Source: Bradyrhizobium sp.
Lineage (GTDB): Bacteria; Pseudomonadota; Alphaproteobacteria; Rhizobiales; Xanthobacteraceae
Reading direction: 5' to 3'
NCBI RefSeq assembly: GCF_016213215.1
Contig: NZ_JACRAW010000008.1
Location: forward strand, 62,001-126,000
Length of the DNA: 64,000 bases
A program made the translations under genes and the position numbers. The notes under the pieces are model-generated. The model saw nothing but the letters and a program-made list of their open reading frames with translations. It was not told where the DNA came from and did not search any database. Each line of letters begins with the position of its first letter. Position 1 is the first letter of the stretch. Shown one piece after another: positions 18,628 to 27,331 of the stretch.

Positions 18628-18918
18628 TCAGCGCAGATGCGCCGGCAGCTGCGGCTCGCGATCGATGAGATCGGCGAAGAAGCGGTCTGTGTCCTCGCCC
18701 CTGAGCGCGGCGCCGAGCCCTTCGATGGCATCGGCAATCAGGCGCGCCTCTTCCTCATCCAGCACGCGGATGGCGGTATCGATGTAGACGAGCACCTTGG
18801 CGCCGACCGGCGGGTCCGACAGCAACAGGACGGAGACGCGGCGCCGTTCGCTGCCGTACTCGCAGAGGGCCGACATGCCGTCGGTCTCGACGATCGTCAT
18901 CGGCAGGCCGAGGCACAT
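18628..18918 (-). CDS. hupF: Hydrogenase chaperone HupF (HypC paralogue)
   Basis: 96-residue HypC/HupF-family protein beginning MCLGLPMTIVETDG, with the N-terminal Cys after Met removal. HupF is the hup-specific chaperone that binds the HupL precursor and protects it during synthesis in oxygen. It is longer than hypC owing to a C-terminal extension (ADAIEGLGAALRG onward), typical of HupF. It lies 33 bases after hupD and is the last gene before the 284-base gap to hupG. Confidence 0.94.
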   Translation of the reverse strand: MCLGLPMTIVETDGMSALCEYGSERRRVSVLLLSDPPVGAKVLVYIDTAIRVLDEEEARLIADAIEGLGAALRGEDTDRFFADLIDREPQLPAHLR

Positions 18919-18951
18919 GGCATTTCTCCGGCAGCAGTGCGGAACGGGCAG

Positions 18952-19533
18952 CTAGGCCGGCCGCGCTCTCGTCTCGTAATGTAGATGATCGATGTCGTTG
19001 GCAAGTAGCCGATCCGATTCCGCGAGTGGTTCGTTGCGCGGCCTCGGCGGCGAACCCCACTCGGCGAGGATGTCACAGGCGAGCTTGATTGCCGGTTCGA
19101 TCTGCTCACGCACCGGAGCCGTCAACGGACCACCCCAATCCTCGAGATCCAGCGGCTGGCAGCCGATCAATGCGAGTTGTTGCGGACAGCGCCCCAGCAG
19201 GTCCGCCGCGCTGATTACCTCCTGGAAGCCGGTCTGGTGCAGGCTCATCTTCTTGGCGCCGGTAAAACGCGGCACGTCGGCGTCGCGCACCAGCTTCAAC
19301 GTGCCCGGTTCGAGCCCGTAGTCGATGGCGTCGAACACGATGAGGCAATCCGCCTCCTCCAGATAATTCACGAGGTAGAGTCCCTGGGTGCCGCCGTCCA
19401 GGATGGTGACGTTGTCCGGAACGTCGTAGCGGCGGTGGAATTCCTCCACCGTCCGCACGCCGAACCCTTCATCGGCCCACAGAATGTTGCCGATCCCGAG
19501 CACGAGGATCCGCTTTGCAGCACTCGTCGGCAT
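18952..19533 (-). CDS. hupD: Hydrogenase large-subunit maturation protease HupD
   Basis: 193-residue endopeptidase of the HybD/HyaD family that removes the C-terminal peptide of HupL after nickel insertion. The nickel-sensing residues can be seen: Glu in GNILWADEGFGVR (Glu22), Asp in IVFDAIDYG and His in MSLHQTGFQE. It lies 16 bases after hupC. The C-terminus (RPRNEPLAESDRLL onward) is an extension of low conservation. Confidence 0.95.
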   Translation of the reverse strand: MPTSAAKRILVLGIGNILWADEGFGVRTVEEFHRRYDVPDNVTILDGGTQGLYLVNYLEEADCLIVFDAIDYGLEPGTLKLVRDADVPRFTGAKKMSLHQTGFQEVISAADLLGRCPQQLALIGCQPLDLEDWGGPLTAPVREQIEPAIKLACDILAEWGSPPRPRNEPLAESDRLLANDIDHLHYETRARPA

Positions 19534-19549
19534 GAGCCGGTCTCCAAGC

Positions 19550-20302
19550 TTAATCGCGGAACTGGCGTTCGCCCGAAACGATCGACGAGATCATGCTTTG
19601 CCGCGACATGATGTCTTCGCGGATCGCAGCGTAGACGTGCACGATCACGAAGGTGACCAGCGCCCACATGCCGAGATGATGCCAGGTGTGAACGTCCTGG
19701 CTGTTCGGCCAGATCGAGAACACCCACCCAAACAACTTGTGCTGCCAGCTGTCGATGCCGGTACCTTCCGAATAGAGCGCAAAACCGGTGATGATCATGA
19801 AGGCCACAAACAGCGTAAAGCCTGTGAACATCCCGACCTGCGCCAGTGGATTGTGGCCCACATACCGCTTAGGCTTCGCTACCAGGAACGCGTACCAAGC
19901 GGCTTCGTAGAACACTTCATACCAGAACTGCTTGCTCCACACCGGAATGTAGAAGATCTGGCGTGAGTGCGCGTTGCCGAAAAAGGCCCACACGATACGG
20001 GCCAGGAATGAAACCGCGAGCACCTGCCCCGCCGCAAAATGCGTGAAGCGGATATAGCCCATCACGAAGGTGTCATAGGCCTCGCCGCTGACCGTCGGCA
20101 GCGGCGATCCGATCAGATAGCCGGTCACCATCAACGTGAAGATCGCAAACGCGCTCACCCAGTGGGCAATACGCACCGGCGCTTCATAGACGTAGAGCGT
20201 CGGACGTTCGACCGCATGGTCGCCTGCGACATCGCCGGCCAAAGCCGCAAGATCCGCGTCATCGATCCTAGATTCCGCCCTGCGGGCAGCTGCATCCATC
20301 AT
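19550..20302 (-). CDS. hupC: Hydrogenase cytochrome b subunit HupC
   Basis: 250-residue integral membrane dihaem cytochrome b (HyaC/HoxZ family) that anchors HupSL and passes electrons from H2 to the quinone pool. Four hydrophobic helices are visible (VRIAHWVSAFAIFTLMVTGY, FTHFAAGQVLAVSFLARIVW, VGMFTGFTLFVAFMIITGFA, WHHLGMWALVTFVIVHVY), carrying the haem-ligand histidines. It lies 10 bases after hupL. Two adjacent ATGs (20302, 20299) are possible starts. Confidence 0.95.
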   Translation of the reverse strand: MMDAAARRAESRIDDADLAALAGDVAGDHAVERPTLYVYEAPVRIAHWVSAFAIFTLMVTGYLIGSPLPTVSGEAYDTFVMGYIRFTHFAAGQVLAVSFLARIVWAFFGNAHSRQIFYIPVWSKQFWYEVFYEAAWYAFLVAKPKRYVGHNPLAQVGMFTGFTLFVAFMIITGFALYSEGTGIDSWQHKLFGWVFSIWPNSQDVHTWHHLGMWALVTFVIVHVYAAIREDIMSRQSMISSIVSGERQFRD

Positions 20303-20312
20303 GGCGCTTCCC

Positions 20313-22103
20313 CTATCGAACCTTGACGGCCGCCATTTCCTGACCGTCAGGACTCATGACATGGGTCGAGCAGGCCAGGCACGGGTCGAAAGAATGGATC
20401 GTGCGCAGGATCTCCAGCGGCTTCTCCGGATCCGCCATCGGCGTATCCATCAGCGAGGCCTCAAAGGCGCCGATATTGCCCTTCGGGTCGCGCGGCGAGC
20501 CGTTCCAGGTGGTCGGCACCACGCACTGGTAGTTGTCGATCTTGGTGTCCTTGATCTTGATCCAATGGCCGAGCGCCCCGCGCGGCGCCTCGGTGAAGCC
20601 GTAGCCTTTGGCCTCCTTTGGCCAGCTCTCCGGCTTCCACTTGTCGACGTTGGCGGTCGAGGAGTCGCCGGCTTTGATGCGCGCCACCAGCTTGTCCTGG
20701 AAGTAGCGCAATTCGTGCGCCGCCCATTCGCATTCCAGCGCGCGCGCCGCCGTGCGGCCGAGCGTCGAGAACAGCGCGGTGACCGGCAGACCGAGCGTCT
20801 TGAGCAGCTTCTCGGTCGGCTCCTTGAACTCCGGCTTGTTCTGCGCGTAGCCGATGATGTAGCGCGCCAGCGGTCCGACCTCGACCGCATTGCCGCGCCA
20901 GCGCGGCGCCTTGATCCAGGAATACTTGCCGCCTTCGTCGACCGCCTTGATGTCGGTCTTGGTGCCCTTGGCGTTGGGCCCGAGCTGATAGTTCGGCTCG
21001 GTGACGCCATCCCAGGGATGCAGTCCCCTGGTCTCATCGGGATATTTGTACCAGGAGTGGACGACGAACTCCTGGATCTGCTCAGGGTCGCCGTTGTCGA
21101 TCGGCAAGACCTCGTTGAGGTTGCCGTTGAGGATGACGCCGCGCGGCAGCTTCAGGCTCTTGTCCGAGTAGTCGTTGGCGTTCTCCGGGATGTCGCCATA
21201 GGACATCACGCTTTTGCCGGACAGGCCGCCGCCGTAGAGCCAGTCCTTGTAGAACGAGCCGATCGCCGCGACGTCCGGCAGATAGACCTGCTGGACGAAT
21301 TCGAGGGAGCGATCGATGATCGAGGACACAAGATTCAGGCGTTCCATGTTGATGGCGCCGACCGCGCCGGTGCCGTCGACATTGATGGCGCAGGGCACGC
21401 CGCCGACCAGCCAGTTCGGATGCGGGTTCTTGCCGCCATAGATGGTGTGGATCTTGACGATCTCCTTCTGGAAATCGAGCGCTTCCAGATAGTGCGCGAC
21501 CGCCATCAGGTTTGCTTCCGGCGGCAGCTTGTAAGCGGTGTGGCCCCAGTAGCCGTTCTTGAACGGACCGAGCTGGCCGGACTCGACGAATTTCCTCAGG
21601 CGGATCTGCAGGTCCTTGAAGTACCCCGGCGAGGACAGCGGCCATGAAGAGATCGACTGCGCCAGCGCAGATGTCGCCTTGGGATCGGCCTTCAGCGCGG
21701 AGACGACGTCGACCCAGTCCAGTGCGTGTAGGTGATAGAAGTGCACAAGGTGGTCGTGCACCTGCAGACACAGCTGCATGATGTTGCGGATCGAGTTGGC
21801 ATTGTCGGGGATCATGATGCCAAGCGCATTCTCGACGGCGCGCACGGAAGTGAGCGCGTGCGTGCCGGTGCAGACGCCGCAGATCCGCTCGGTGAACGCC
21901 CAGGCGTCGCGCGGATCGCGACCCTTCAGGATCGTTTCGATGCCGCGCCACATCGTTCCGGTGGAAACGGCATTGCGGATCACGTTGTCGGAGTCGACGT
22001 TGACCTCGACGCGCAGGTGGCCTTCGATCCGGGTCACCGGATCGACGACGATGCGCTTGCCGGAATTGTCGAGCTTGAACCCGTTGGGTGTCTGGATGCC
22101 CAT
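20313..22103 (-). CDS. hupL: Uptake [NiFe]-hydrogenase large subunit
   Basis: 596-residue catalytic subunit of the membrane-bound uptake hydrogenase (group 1). The NiFe ligands lie in the two motifs [13 protein letters not shown] (near residue 75) and [10 protein letters not shown] at the C-terminus, followed by a 15-residue tail ([15 protein letters not shown]) that HupD would cut off after the His. A strong ribosome binding site (AGGGAAAG) precedes the ATG at 22103. It lies 22 bases after hupS. Confidence 0.98.
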   Translation of the reverse strand: MGIQTPNGFKLDNSGKRIVVDPVTRIEGHLRVEVNVDSDNVIRNAVSTGTMWRGIETILKGRDPRDAWAFTERICGVCTGTHALTSVRAVENALGIMIPDNANSIRNIMQLCLQVHDHLVHFYHLHALDWVDVVSALKADPKATSALAQSISSWPLSSPGYFKDLQIRLRKFVESGQLGPFKNGYWGHTAYKLPPEANLMAVAHYLEALDFQKEIVKIHTIYGGKNPHPNWLVGGVPCAINVDGTGAVGAINMERLNLVSSIIDRSLEFVQQVYLPDVAAIGSFYKDWLYGGGLSGKSVMSYGDIPENANDYSDKSLKLPRGVILNGNLNEVLPIDNGDPEQIQEFVVHSWYKYPDETRGLHPWDGVTEPNYQLGPNAKGTKTDIKAVDEGGKYSWIKAPRWRGNAVEVGPLARYIIGYAQNKPEFKEPTEKLLKTLGLPVTALFSTLGRTAARALECEWAAHELRYFQDKLVARIKAGDSSTANVDKWKPESWPKEAKGYGFTEAPRGALGHWIKIKDTKIDNYQCVVPTTWNGSPRDPKGNIGAFEASLMDTPMADPEKPLEILRTIHSFDPCLACSTHVMSPDGQEMAAVKVR

Positions 22104-22125
22104 GGTTGCTTTCCCTGGAATTCGA

Positions 22126-23217
22126 TCAGGTGTCTTGCGTGGCGTCTTCGCGCTTGGTCGCGAGGCGCTTGACGGCGGTCACCGCCGCATGCGCCACCAC
22201 CGCCGCGCCGACGGCGCCGGCGGCCACCATGCCGATCTGGTCGGCATTCTTCTCGATGCCGAACTGCTTGATGGTGGTGAGCCGGTCGTAGAACGAGCCC
22301 TTGTCCCAGAAACCGTCTTCCGAGCAGCCGATGCAGCCGTGTCCCGACTGGATCGGGAAGGAAACGCCGCCGTTCCAGCGCACGGTCGAGCAGGCGTTGT
22401 AGGTGGTCGGGCCCTTGCAGCCCATCTTGTAGAGGCAATAACCCTTGCGCGCGGACTCGTCGTCCCACTCTTCGACGAACTGGCCGGCGTCGAAATGCGA
22501 CCGCCGGTAGCACTTGTCGTGGATGCGCTGCGAGTAAAACATCTTCGGCCGGCCCTGGCGGTCGAGCTCGGGCAGCTTGCCGAAGGTGAGAATGTAGGTG
22601 ATGACCCCGGTCATGACTTCCGCGATCGGCGGACAGCCCGGCACCTTGATGATCGGCTTGTTGGTGATCACCTTGTCGATCGGCGTCGCCTGGGTGGGAT
22701 TGGGCTTTGCCGCCTGCACGCAGCCCCAGGAGGCGCAGGCGCCCCAGGCGATGATCGCCATGGCGTCTTCGGCCATCAGCTTCAGCTTCTCGACGAACGG
22801 CTTGCCGCCGTCGATGCAGAACATGCCGCCCTCGTTCAGCGGCGGATTGCCTTCCACCGCAAGAATGTACTGGCCCTTGTACTTGGCGCGGGTCTCTTCA
22901 AGGATGGCTTCGGCCTGATGGCCCGCCGCCGCCATGATGGTGTCGTCATAGTCGAGCGAGATCATCGACAGCACGGCATCCTTCACCAGAGGATGCGCGG
23001 AGCGGATGAAGCTTTCCGAGCAGCAGGTGCATTCGAGACCGTGCATCCAGATGACGGGAATGCGCGGCTTGGTCTCCAGCGCGTTGGCGATGCGGCTCGC
23101 GGCGAGCGGACCGAGGCCGAGGCTCGTCGCGGTCAGACTGCAGAACTTGTGAAAGCTCCGGCGCGTGATGCCCTGACGCCGGATCACGCTGTAAAAGGTT
23201 TCGGTTGCCGCGCCCAT
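22126..23217 (-). CDS. hupS: Uptake [NiFe]-hydrogenase small subunit
   Basis: 363-residue electron-transfer subunit with iron-sulfur clusters. The N-terminus has a twin-arginine signal (TRRSFHKFC near residue 19) followed by a hydrophobic stretch, so HupSL is exported folded through Tat. Cluster motifs are [28 protein letters not shown] and the C-terminal Cys set ([33 protein letters not shown]). A hydrophobic C-terminal helix ([19 protein letters not shown]) anchors it. The ATG at 23217 ([16 protein letters not shown]) is chosen by family agreement; an ATG four codons upstream is possible. A sigma-54 promoter lies 68 bases upstream. Confidence 0.97.
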   Translation of the reverse strand: MGAATETFYSVIRRQGITRRSFHKFCSLTATSLGLGPLAASRIANALETKPRIPVIWMHGLECTCCSESFIRSAHPLVKDAVLSMISLDYDDTIMAAAGHQAEAILEETRAKYKGQYILAVEGNPPLNEGGMFCIDGGKPFVEKLKLMAEDAMAIIAWGACASWGCVQAAKPNPTQATPIDKVITNKPIIKVPGCPPIAEVMTGVITYILTFGKLPELDRQGRPKMFYSQRIHDKCYRRSHFDAGQFVEEWDDESARKGYCLYKMGCKGPTTYNACSTVRWNGGVSFPIQSGHGCIGCSEDGFWDKGSFYDRLTTIKQFGIEKNADQIGMVAAGAVGAAVVAHAAVTAVKRLATKREDATQDT

Positions 23218-23240
23218 GAGCCCTCCCATCTGATCTCTTG

Positions 23241-23268
23241 TCGGCCGAGACTGATCGGCCGAGACTGA
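23241..23268. repeat. 14-base tandem direct repeat in the hupS leader
   Basis: TCGGCCGAGACTGA occurs twice without a gap (23241-23254 and 23255-23268), between the predicted hupS transcription start (near 23274) and the hupS ATG. Each unit also contains the palindrome TCGGCCGA. Its function is unknown. Confidence 0.85.
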
Positions 23269-23284
23269 TTGCTGTCGTTCGGAC

Positions 23285-23301
23285 AGCAAGAAGCAGGCCA
23301 A
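23285..23301 (-). promoter_or_regulatory. Sigma-54 (-24/-12) promoter upstream of hupS
   Basis: The minus strand from 23301 to 23285 reads TTGGCCTGCTTCTTGCT: TTGGC, seven bases, TTGCT, with GG at 23299-23298 and GC at 23287-23286, ten bases apart. This matches the sigma-54 consensus closely. The predicted start is near 23274, giving a leader of about 57 bases. hupSL promoters of Bradyrhizobium are known to be sigma-54 dependent and activated by HoxA. Confidence 0.8.
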
Positions 23302-23319
23302 CATCGGGCGCGTTACGAA

Positions 23320-23336
23320 ATTGAAACGATTTCAAT
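23320..23336. promoter_or_regulatory. Perfect inverted repeat upstream of the hupS promoter
   Basis: ATTGAAA-CGA-TTTCAAT, 7-base arms around a 3-base spacer, about 46-62 bases upstream of the predicted hupS start. It may bind an activator or accessory factor (HoxA, IHF or an FNR-family protein). As TTGA-N7-TCAA its spacing is one base longer than a FixK/FNR site. Confidence 0.5.
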
Positions 23337-23455
23337 CTGTTGCGAAATCGAAGCGTCCAGGCCGAAGCGCGAAGACACGAAAAGAAAGTGGAAGACGGAA
23401 ACACGCAATTTGCAGACGGCAACGAAGTTTCCGCCGGCAATGATCCAGCCACGGG

Positions 23456-24895
23456 TCAGTGTGCGGTGCACACCATGCAGGGATCGAACGAACGGACGAT
23501 GTGCTGGATGGCGACCGCGCGCGAACCGGCATCGCCTACATCCGTTCCGACCAGGGCCTGTTCGAGCGGACCCGCAACGTCGAAGGAATCACGCGGCGAG
23601 AAGTTCCACGTCGTCGGCGCGATGATCTGGTAGCGCTCGATCTTGCCGGCGCGCACGGCGAGCCAATGACCCAGACTGCCGCGCGCGGCTTCGACGAGGC
23701 CAACATACGCGCCGTCGGGCATCTCGCGCGCTTCCAGGCAGAAGGGCTGGGAAAGCCGCAGCTCCTTGATCCACTCCTCCATGGCGAGCGCAATGCGGGC
23801 GGTCTCGATCAGGCGGGCGATGACCCGATTGCGGACATTGCTGCCGCTCGTCGACACCAGGTCGGTCACCAGCGGCTGCCCCGCAACGGCTTGGCGCGCC
23901 AACGCGCCGACCTCGATCGGCTGGCCTGACAGGCGCGGCGCCTTGGACCAGCTATAGGCCTGCGGCTTGTCGGGATCGGGGACAGTGGTGCTGTGGGCGG
24001 GATCGACCGCGGACTCCCGCATCCAGGCGTGCGACACGTCCTCGGTGATCTGATTGACGGGCAGCGGCTCGATCAGCGCGCGCCGACCGAAAATGCCACG
24101 AGGAAAGAGCTCTCCCTCGAGGCCGTGATAGGCGCCATAGCTCATCAGAAGCCCCGGTCCTTTGCCGAGGCGAGCGAGGGAAAGGTCGTCGGCAAGCCCC
24201 AGGAAATGCGCGAAATCGCCTGCCCGTCCCGCGTGCCAGCCGTCGAGTTCGCTGGCCGTCGCAATCGACAGCACGTTTTCCAGTGTGTCGGCGAAAACGA
24301 CGCGTTCGAGGAATACGCGAAAGGCGGTTGCGATCGACATCAGGCGGATGCGCTCGCCGAGCTCGATGGCGCGCGTCGTGCCGCCGGGCTGGAAGGCGAT
24401 GCTGTGCGGCCATTTGCCGGCGATGATACCCATGGTCTCGAGCAGCCGCGCGCGCGCCGGAAGCGCCTCGCGCGCGGCGCTGCCCCTCGTTGCGGTAAAG
24501 CGCTCGGCGGTCGCGTTGTGCCAGGCGCGGGATGCATAGGCCTCGCGCGCAAAGTCCGGCATGAAGAACAGATAGAAATGCGTCAGGTGATCGGCGGCAT
24601 TCTCCGCCGCATGCGCGATGTTGGTCGCCAGAAGCCCGTTGGGCGCCGCCTCGCATCCCATGGCATCGCGCAACGCGCTTGCCGCGGCGACCGACTGCGA
24701 CACCGAGCAGATGCCGCAGATGCGCGGCGCCAGCACCAGGGCATCCAGCGGCGGCCGGCCTTCGAGGATCTGCTCAAAACCGCGGTAGAGCGGCGCCGTC
24801 ACTTCAGCGCGCACGACGTGTCCGCTCTCGACGTCGAGGCGCACCTCGAGATCGCCTTCGACGCGATTGAAGGGGCCGATCGTAATGCGCGTCAT
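23456..24895 (-). CDS. hupV: Regulatory (H2-sensing) hydrogenase large subunit
   Basis: 479-residue HupV/HoxC-type large subunit. Ligand motifs are LAPRICGICSVSQS and FDPCMVCTAH, and the protein stops exactly at that final His: it lacks the C-terminal peptide found on HupL, as expected for sensor hydrogenases that are not processed by an endopeptidase. It works with HupU to detect H2 and signal to HupT. The ATG at 24895 (MTRITIGPFNRVEGD) overlaps hupU by 4 bases; the upstream part of the frame is antisense-like. Confidence 0.96.
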   Translation of the reverse strand: MTRITIGPFNRVEGDLEVRLDVESGHVVRAEVTAPLYRGFEQILEGRPPLDALVLAPRICGICSVSQSVAAASALRDAMGCEAAPNGLLATNIAHAAENAADHLTHFYLFFMPDFAREAYASRAWHNATAERFTATRGSAAREALPARARLLETMGIIAGKWPHSIAFQPGGTTRAIELGERIRLMSIATAFRVFLERVVFADTLENVLSIATASELDGWHAGRAGDFAHFLGLADDLSLARLGKGPGLLMSYGAYHGLEGELFPRGIFGRRALIEPLPVNQITEDVSHAWMRESAVDPAHSTTVPDPDKPQAYSWSKAPRLSGQPIEVGALARQAVAGQPLVTDLVSTSGSNVRNRVIARLIETARIALAMEEWIKELRLSQPFCLEAREMPDGAYVGLVEAARGSLGHWLAVRAGKIERYQIIAPTTWNFSPRDSFDVAGPLEQALVGTDVGDAGSRAVAIQHIVRSFDPCMVCTAH

Positions 24896-25908
24896 GGCGC
24901 GCGCTTGTTCGCGGGCCGGCCGGGCGGCACCACCACGTGATCCGAGGTCGCGTTGAGGCGCACCCGCTTGGGCGTTGCCGATTTGGACAGAGCTGCGAGC
25001 GCGACGAACCAGGCCTTGGGCATGTCGGTCGGGAGCCCGACGGGAATGCCGGCAAGCTTTGCCGTCTCCAGGAAGTTCTGTACCCCTTCGAATCCCGGCG
25101 ACGTGCAGGCGATGCAGGCATAACCGCCCTTGGTGCAGGAGCCGCCGCCGTTCCATGAGCGCTGGTTACAGTCGCCGACGGCCTGCGTCGCCTTGCAGCC
25201 GAGATGCTCCATCAAGCAGCCGCGCTCGGACATGGACACGGCACTCGCCTTGAACTCGTAGAATTCGTTGCGCGAGCAGCCATGATGGGCAAGGTGATTG
25301 GCGATGAACTTGGGACGCCCATGGGCGTCGAGATCGGTTGCGGAAAGATCCTTCTGCGTGAGTGCCAACACAGTTTCCATCATCCAGCCCGGGTGCGGCG
25401 CGCAACCCGCGACGTTGATGACCGGCAGGCCTAACCGGGAGCGGAAGGTCGCCCCCAGCGCGCCGCCGAGGTCGGAACCCTCGAACTGCAGCCCGACCGC
25501 ATCGGTCGGATTGGAGCCTGCAGCCGGAACGCCGCCATAGGCGGCGCAGCTTCCGACCGCGACCACATAATCCGCGCGCGGCGCCAGATCGCAAATCCAG
25601 CGATAGATCGAGCGATCTGTGCCCGCCAGCATGTTAAAACGTCCGCTGTCGTTCGGGCCGCGCGCGACCGAACCCTCCAGCATCAAGAGGTCGAGCGGCA
25701 ACTTTCCTTCCAGCACCGCCTCCAGCACCTCGACCGCCTCTTCGCCGGTCTGTTCGCTGACGGAGGGGTGCCACAACAGGTTGATGCCGAACTGCCTGAG
25801 CTCGTCGAACCAGCCCGAAGCGCCGCTTTCCAGGATGGACATCGTGCAGCCGCCGCAGCTTGCGCCCTGCAGCCACAGCACGTTGGTCATACCGTCAGAT
25901 CGGCTCAT
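24892..25908 (-). CDS. hupU: Regulatory (H2-sensing) hydrogenase small subunit
   Basis: 338-residue HupU/HoxB-type small subunit. Cluster-binding motifs are LQGASCGGCTMS, GSCAAYGGVP, NVAGCAPHPG, HHGCSRNEFYEF and CTKGGYACIACTSP. It lacks both the twin-arginine signal and the C-terminal anchor of HupS, so the HupUV sensor stays in the cytoplasm. The ATG at 25908 is used; a second in-frame ATG at 25890 (MTNVLWLQG) is equally close to the conserved part. It is the first gene of hupUV, 91 bases after the DUF3422 gene. Confidence 0.96.
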   Translation of the reverse strand: MSRSDGMTNVLWLQGASCGGCTMSILESGASGWFDELRQFGINLLWHPSVSEQTGEEAVEVLEAVLEGKLPLDLLMLEGSVARGPNDSGRFNMLAGTDRSIYRWICDLAPRADYVVAVGSCAAYGGVPAAGSNPTDAVGLQFEGSDLGGALGATFRSRLGLPVINVAGCAPHPGWMMETVLALTQKDLSATDLDAHGRPKFIANHLAHHGCSRNEFYEFKASAVSMSERGCLMEHLGCKATQAVGDCNQRSWNGGGSCTKGGYACIACTSPGFEGVQNFLETAKLAGIPVGLPTDMPKAWFVALAALSKSATPKRVRLNATSDHVVVPPGRPANKRAP

Positions 25909-25999
25909 CCTTGCGTCTCCATCCGCAGGCAGGCGGGCGCCCCTTTTCCTTGTCCCTCGACATGCCCTAGCACAGGCCGAACGATTTCGCTCGTGGAAC

Positions 26000-27319
26000 T
26001 CACTCGCGCGCGGGCGGTGTGTTGTCGTTTTTCAGGTGCCGAGTGCGGATGTTGTGAATGATGATCCAGATCACGCCGACCGCGACCGGAACGAAGACTC
26101 CGGTCGCCAGCGACGGATCGACCTGCAGCCCGTAATCGTGCGCTCCCTTGGCGACATAGCCGAACAGGCTGACGACGTAATAGCCGATCGCCGCGACCGA
26201 GAGGCCTTCGACCGTGCTCTGCAGGCGGAGCTGCAGCCGGGTGCGTTCGTTCATCGAGCGCAACAGGTCGCGGTTCTGCTCCTCAAGCTCGACGTCGACG
26301 CGCGTGCGTAAGAGGTCGGCGGCGCGCGCCAGCTTGATCGACAGGTTGGCCTGGCGGTCTTCCATGGTGGCGCAGGTCCGCATCGCGGGCGTCATGCGGC
26401 GGGCGAGAAACGACGACCAGGTGGGATAGCCTCCGATTTCGCCGCCCTCGATGACCGCGAGGCGAGATTGGACAAGTTCGTTATAGGCGCGGCTCGCACC
26501 GAAGCGGAACAGGCTGCCGGCCGCCCCTCGCTCCAGCGACGCCGCGAGCGCGGTCAGCTCATCGAGCAAATGATTATTGACCTTCAGTCCCTCGGCGCCC
26601 TGCATCTCCGCAAGCACCTCGACCAGCCGGCGCCCGATGCGGTCGACCGGCGGCGCGAGTTCGAGCGCGGCCGGCAATCCGAGCAAGGCCAGCGTCCGGT
26701 AGGTCTCGATCTCCAGCACCCGCTGCACCAGCGCGCCCAGCCGGCCCGGCGACAGCCCGTCATTGCAGACGAGAATGCGGACGAAACCCTCTTCATCCGC
26801 GCGGAAATCCGACGCGACGACGGCCGGGCCGCTTTTGACCTTGACCATCGCCAGGCTGGTCCTGTCGAAGAGCTGCTCGGCGCGTTCGACCGCGGCGGAC
26901 GTCTGCTCCACCTCGAGCTTGACCGCGACCAGGAGATGTCCGGCCTGCGGCAAGGCGCGGATCAGCGCCGACAGTTCGTCACCGACCTCACCAAACCGGC
27001 GCGCCCTGGAATCTGCGTTGCTCCAGATCCAGGTAAAGGTCGCGAACTCCGAGTGCTGCTCCCAACGCAGCACGATCGGCCCGATCGCAACCTGATGATG
27101 CTTGGCGGAAACCTCGGGGGCGACAAGGCCGTGCTTTTCACAGAACTCGACAAAATTCCGCCGATCGACCGCGGCCTCATCGCCGTGGTTGAGGAATGCG
27201 AAGCGGAGCACGCCAACCGGCGCGCTGAGGCGCGTAAAGGGACGCGCGTGCACCTCTCCGAGTACCGCCGTTCGCTGCGGATGCAGCCGGAAATCGGAAA
27301 GGTTCAAGCTAGTGCCCAT
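26000..27319 (-). CDS. DUF3422 family membrane protein
   Basis: 439-residue member of the DUF3422 family, function unknown. The long soluble N-terminal part (about 1-360) begins LHPQRTAVLGEVHARPF, the usual family start, and includes an extended helical region (RQANLSIKLARAADLLRTRV onward). The C-terminus has two hydrophobic helices (AAIGYYVVSLFGYVAKGA and GVFVPVAVGVIWIIIHNI) ending in a basic tail. A strong GGGAGGG precedes the ATG. It begins 12 bases after the TonB receptor stop, so it probably belongs to the nickel-uptake operon and may assist it; that role is inference. Confidence 0.85.
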   Translation of the reverse strand: MGTSLNLSDFRLHPQRTAVLGEVHARPFTRLSAPVGVLRFAFLNHGDEAAVDRRNFVEFCEKHGLVAPEVSAKHHQVAIGPIVLRWEQHSEFATFTWIWSNADSRARRFGEVGDELSALIRALPQAGHLLVAVKLEVEQTSAAVERAEQLFDRTSLAMVKVKSGPAVVASDFRADEEGFVRILVCNDGLSPGRLGALVQRVLEIETYRTLALLGLPAALELAPPVDRIGRRLVEVLAEMQGAEGLKVNNHLLDELTALAASLERGAAGSLFRFGASRAYNELVQSRLAVIEGGEIGGYPTWSSFLARRMTPAMRTCATMEDRQANLSIKLARAADLLRTRVDVELEEQNRDLLRSMNERTRLQLRLQSTVEGLSVAAIGYYVVSLFGYVAKGAHDYGLQVDPSLATGVFVPVAVGVIWIIIHNIRTRHLKNDNTPPARE

Positions 27320-27331
27320 CTACCCTCCCCC

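Noticed and set aside
20301..21647. 448-codon plus-strand frame antisense to hupL
   Set aside because: No family resemblance; hupL on the other strand is complete and conserved.
23321..23335. FixK/FNR site upstream of hupS
   Set aside because: TTGA-N7-TCAA has one extra base in the spacer compared with TTGA-N6-TCAA, so it is reported only as a palindrome.
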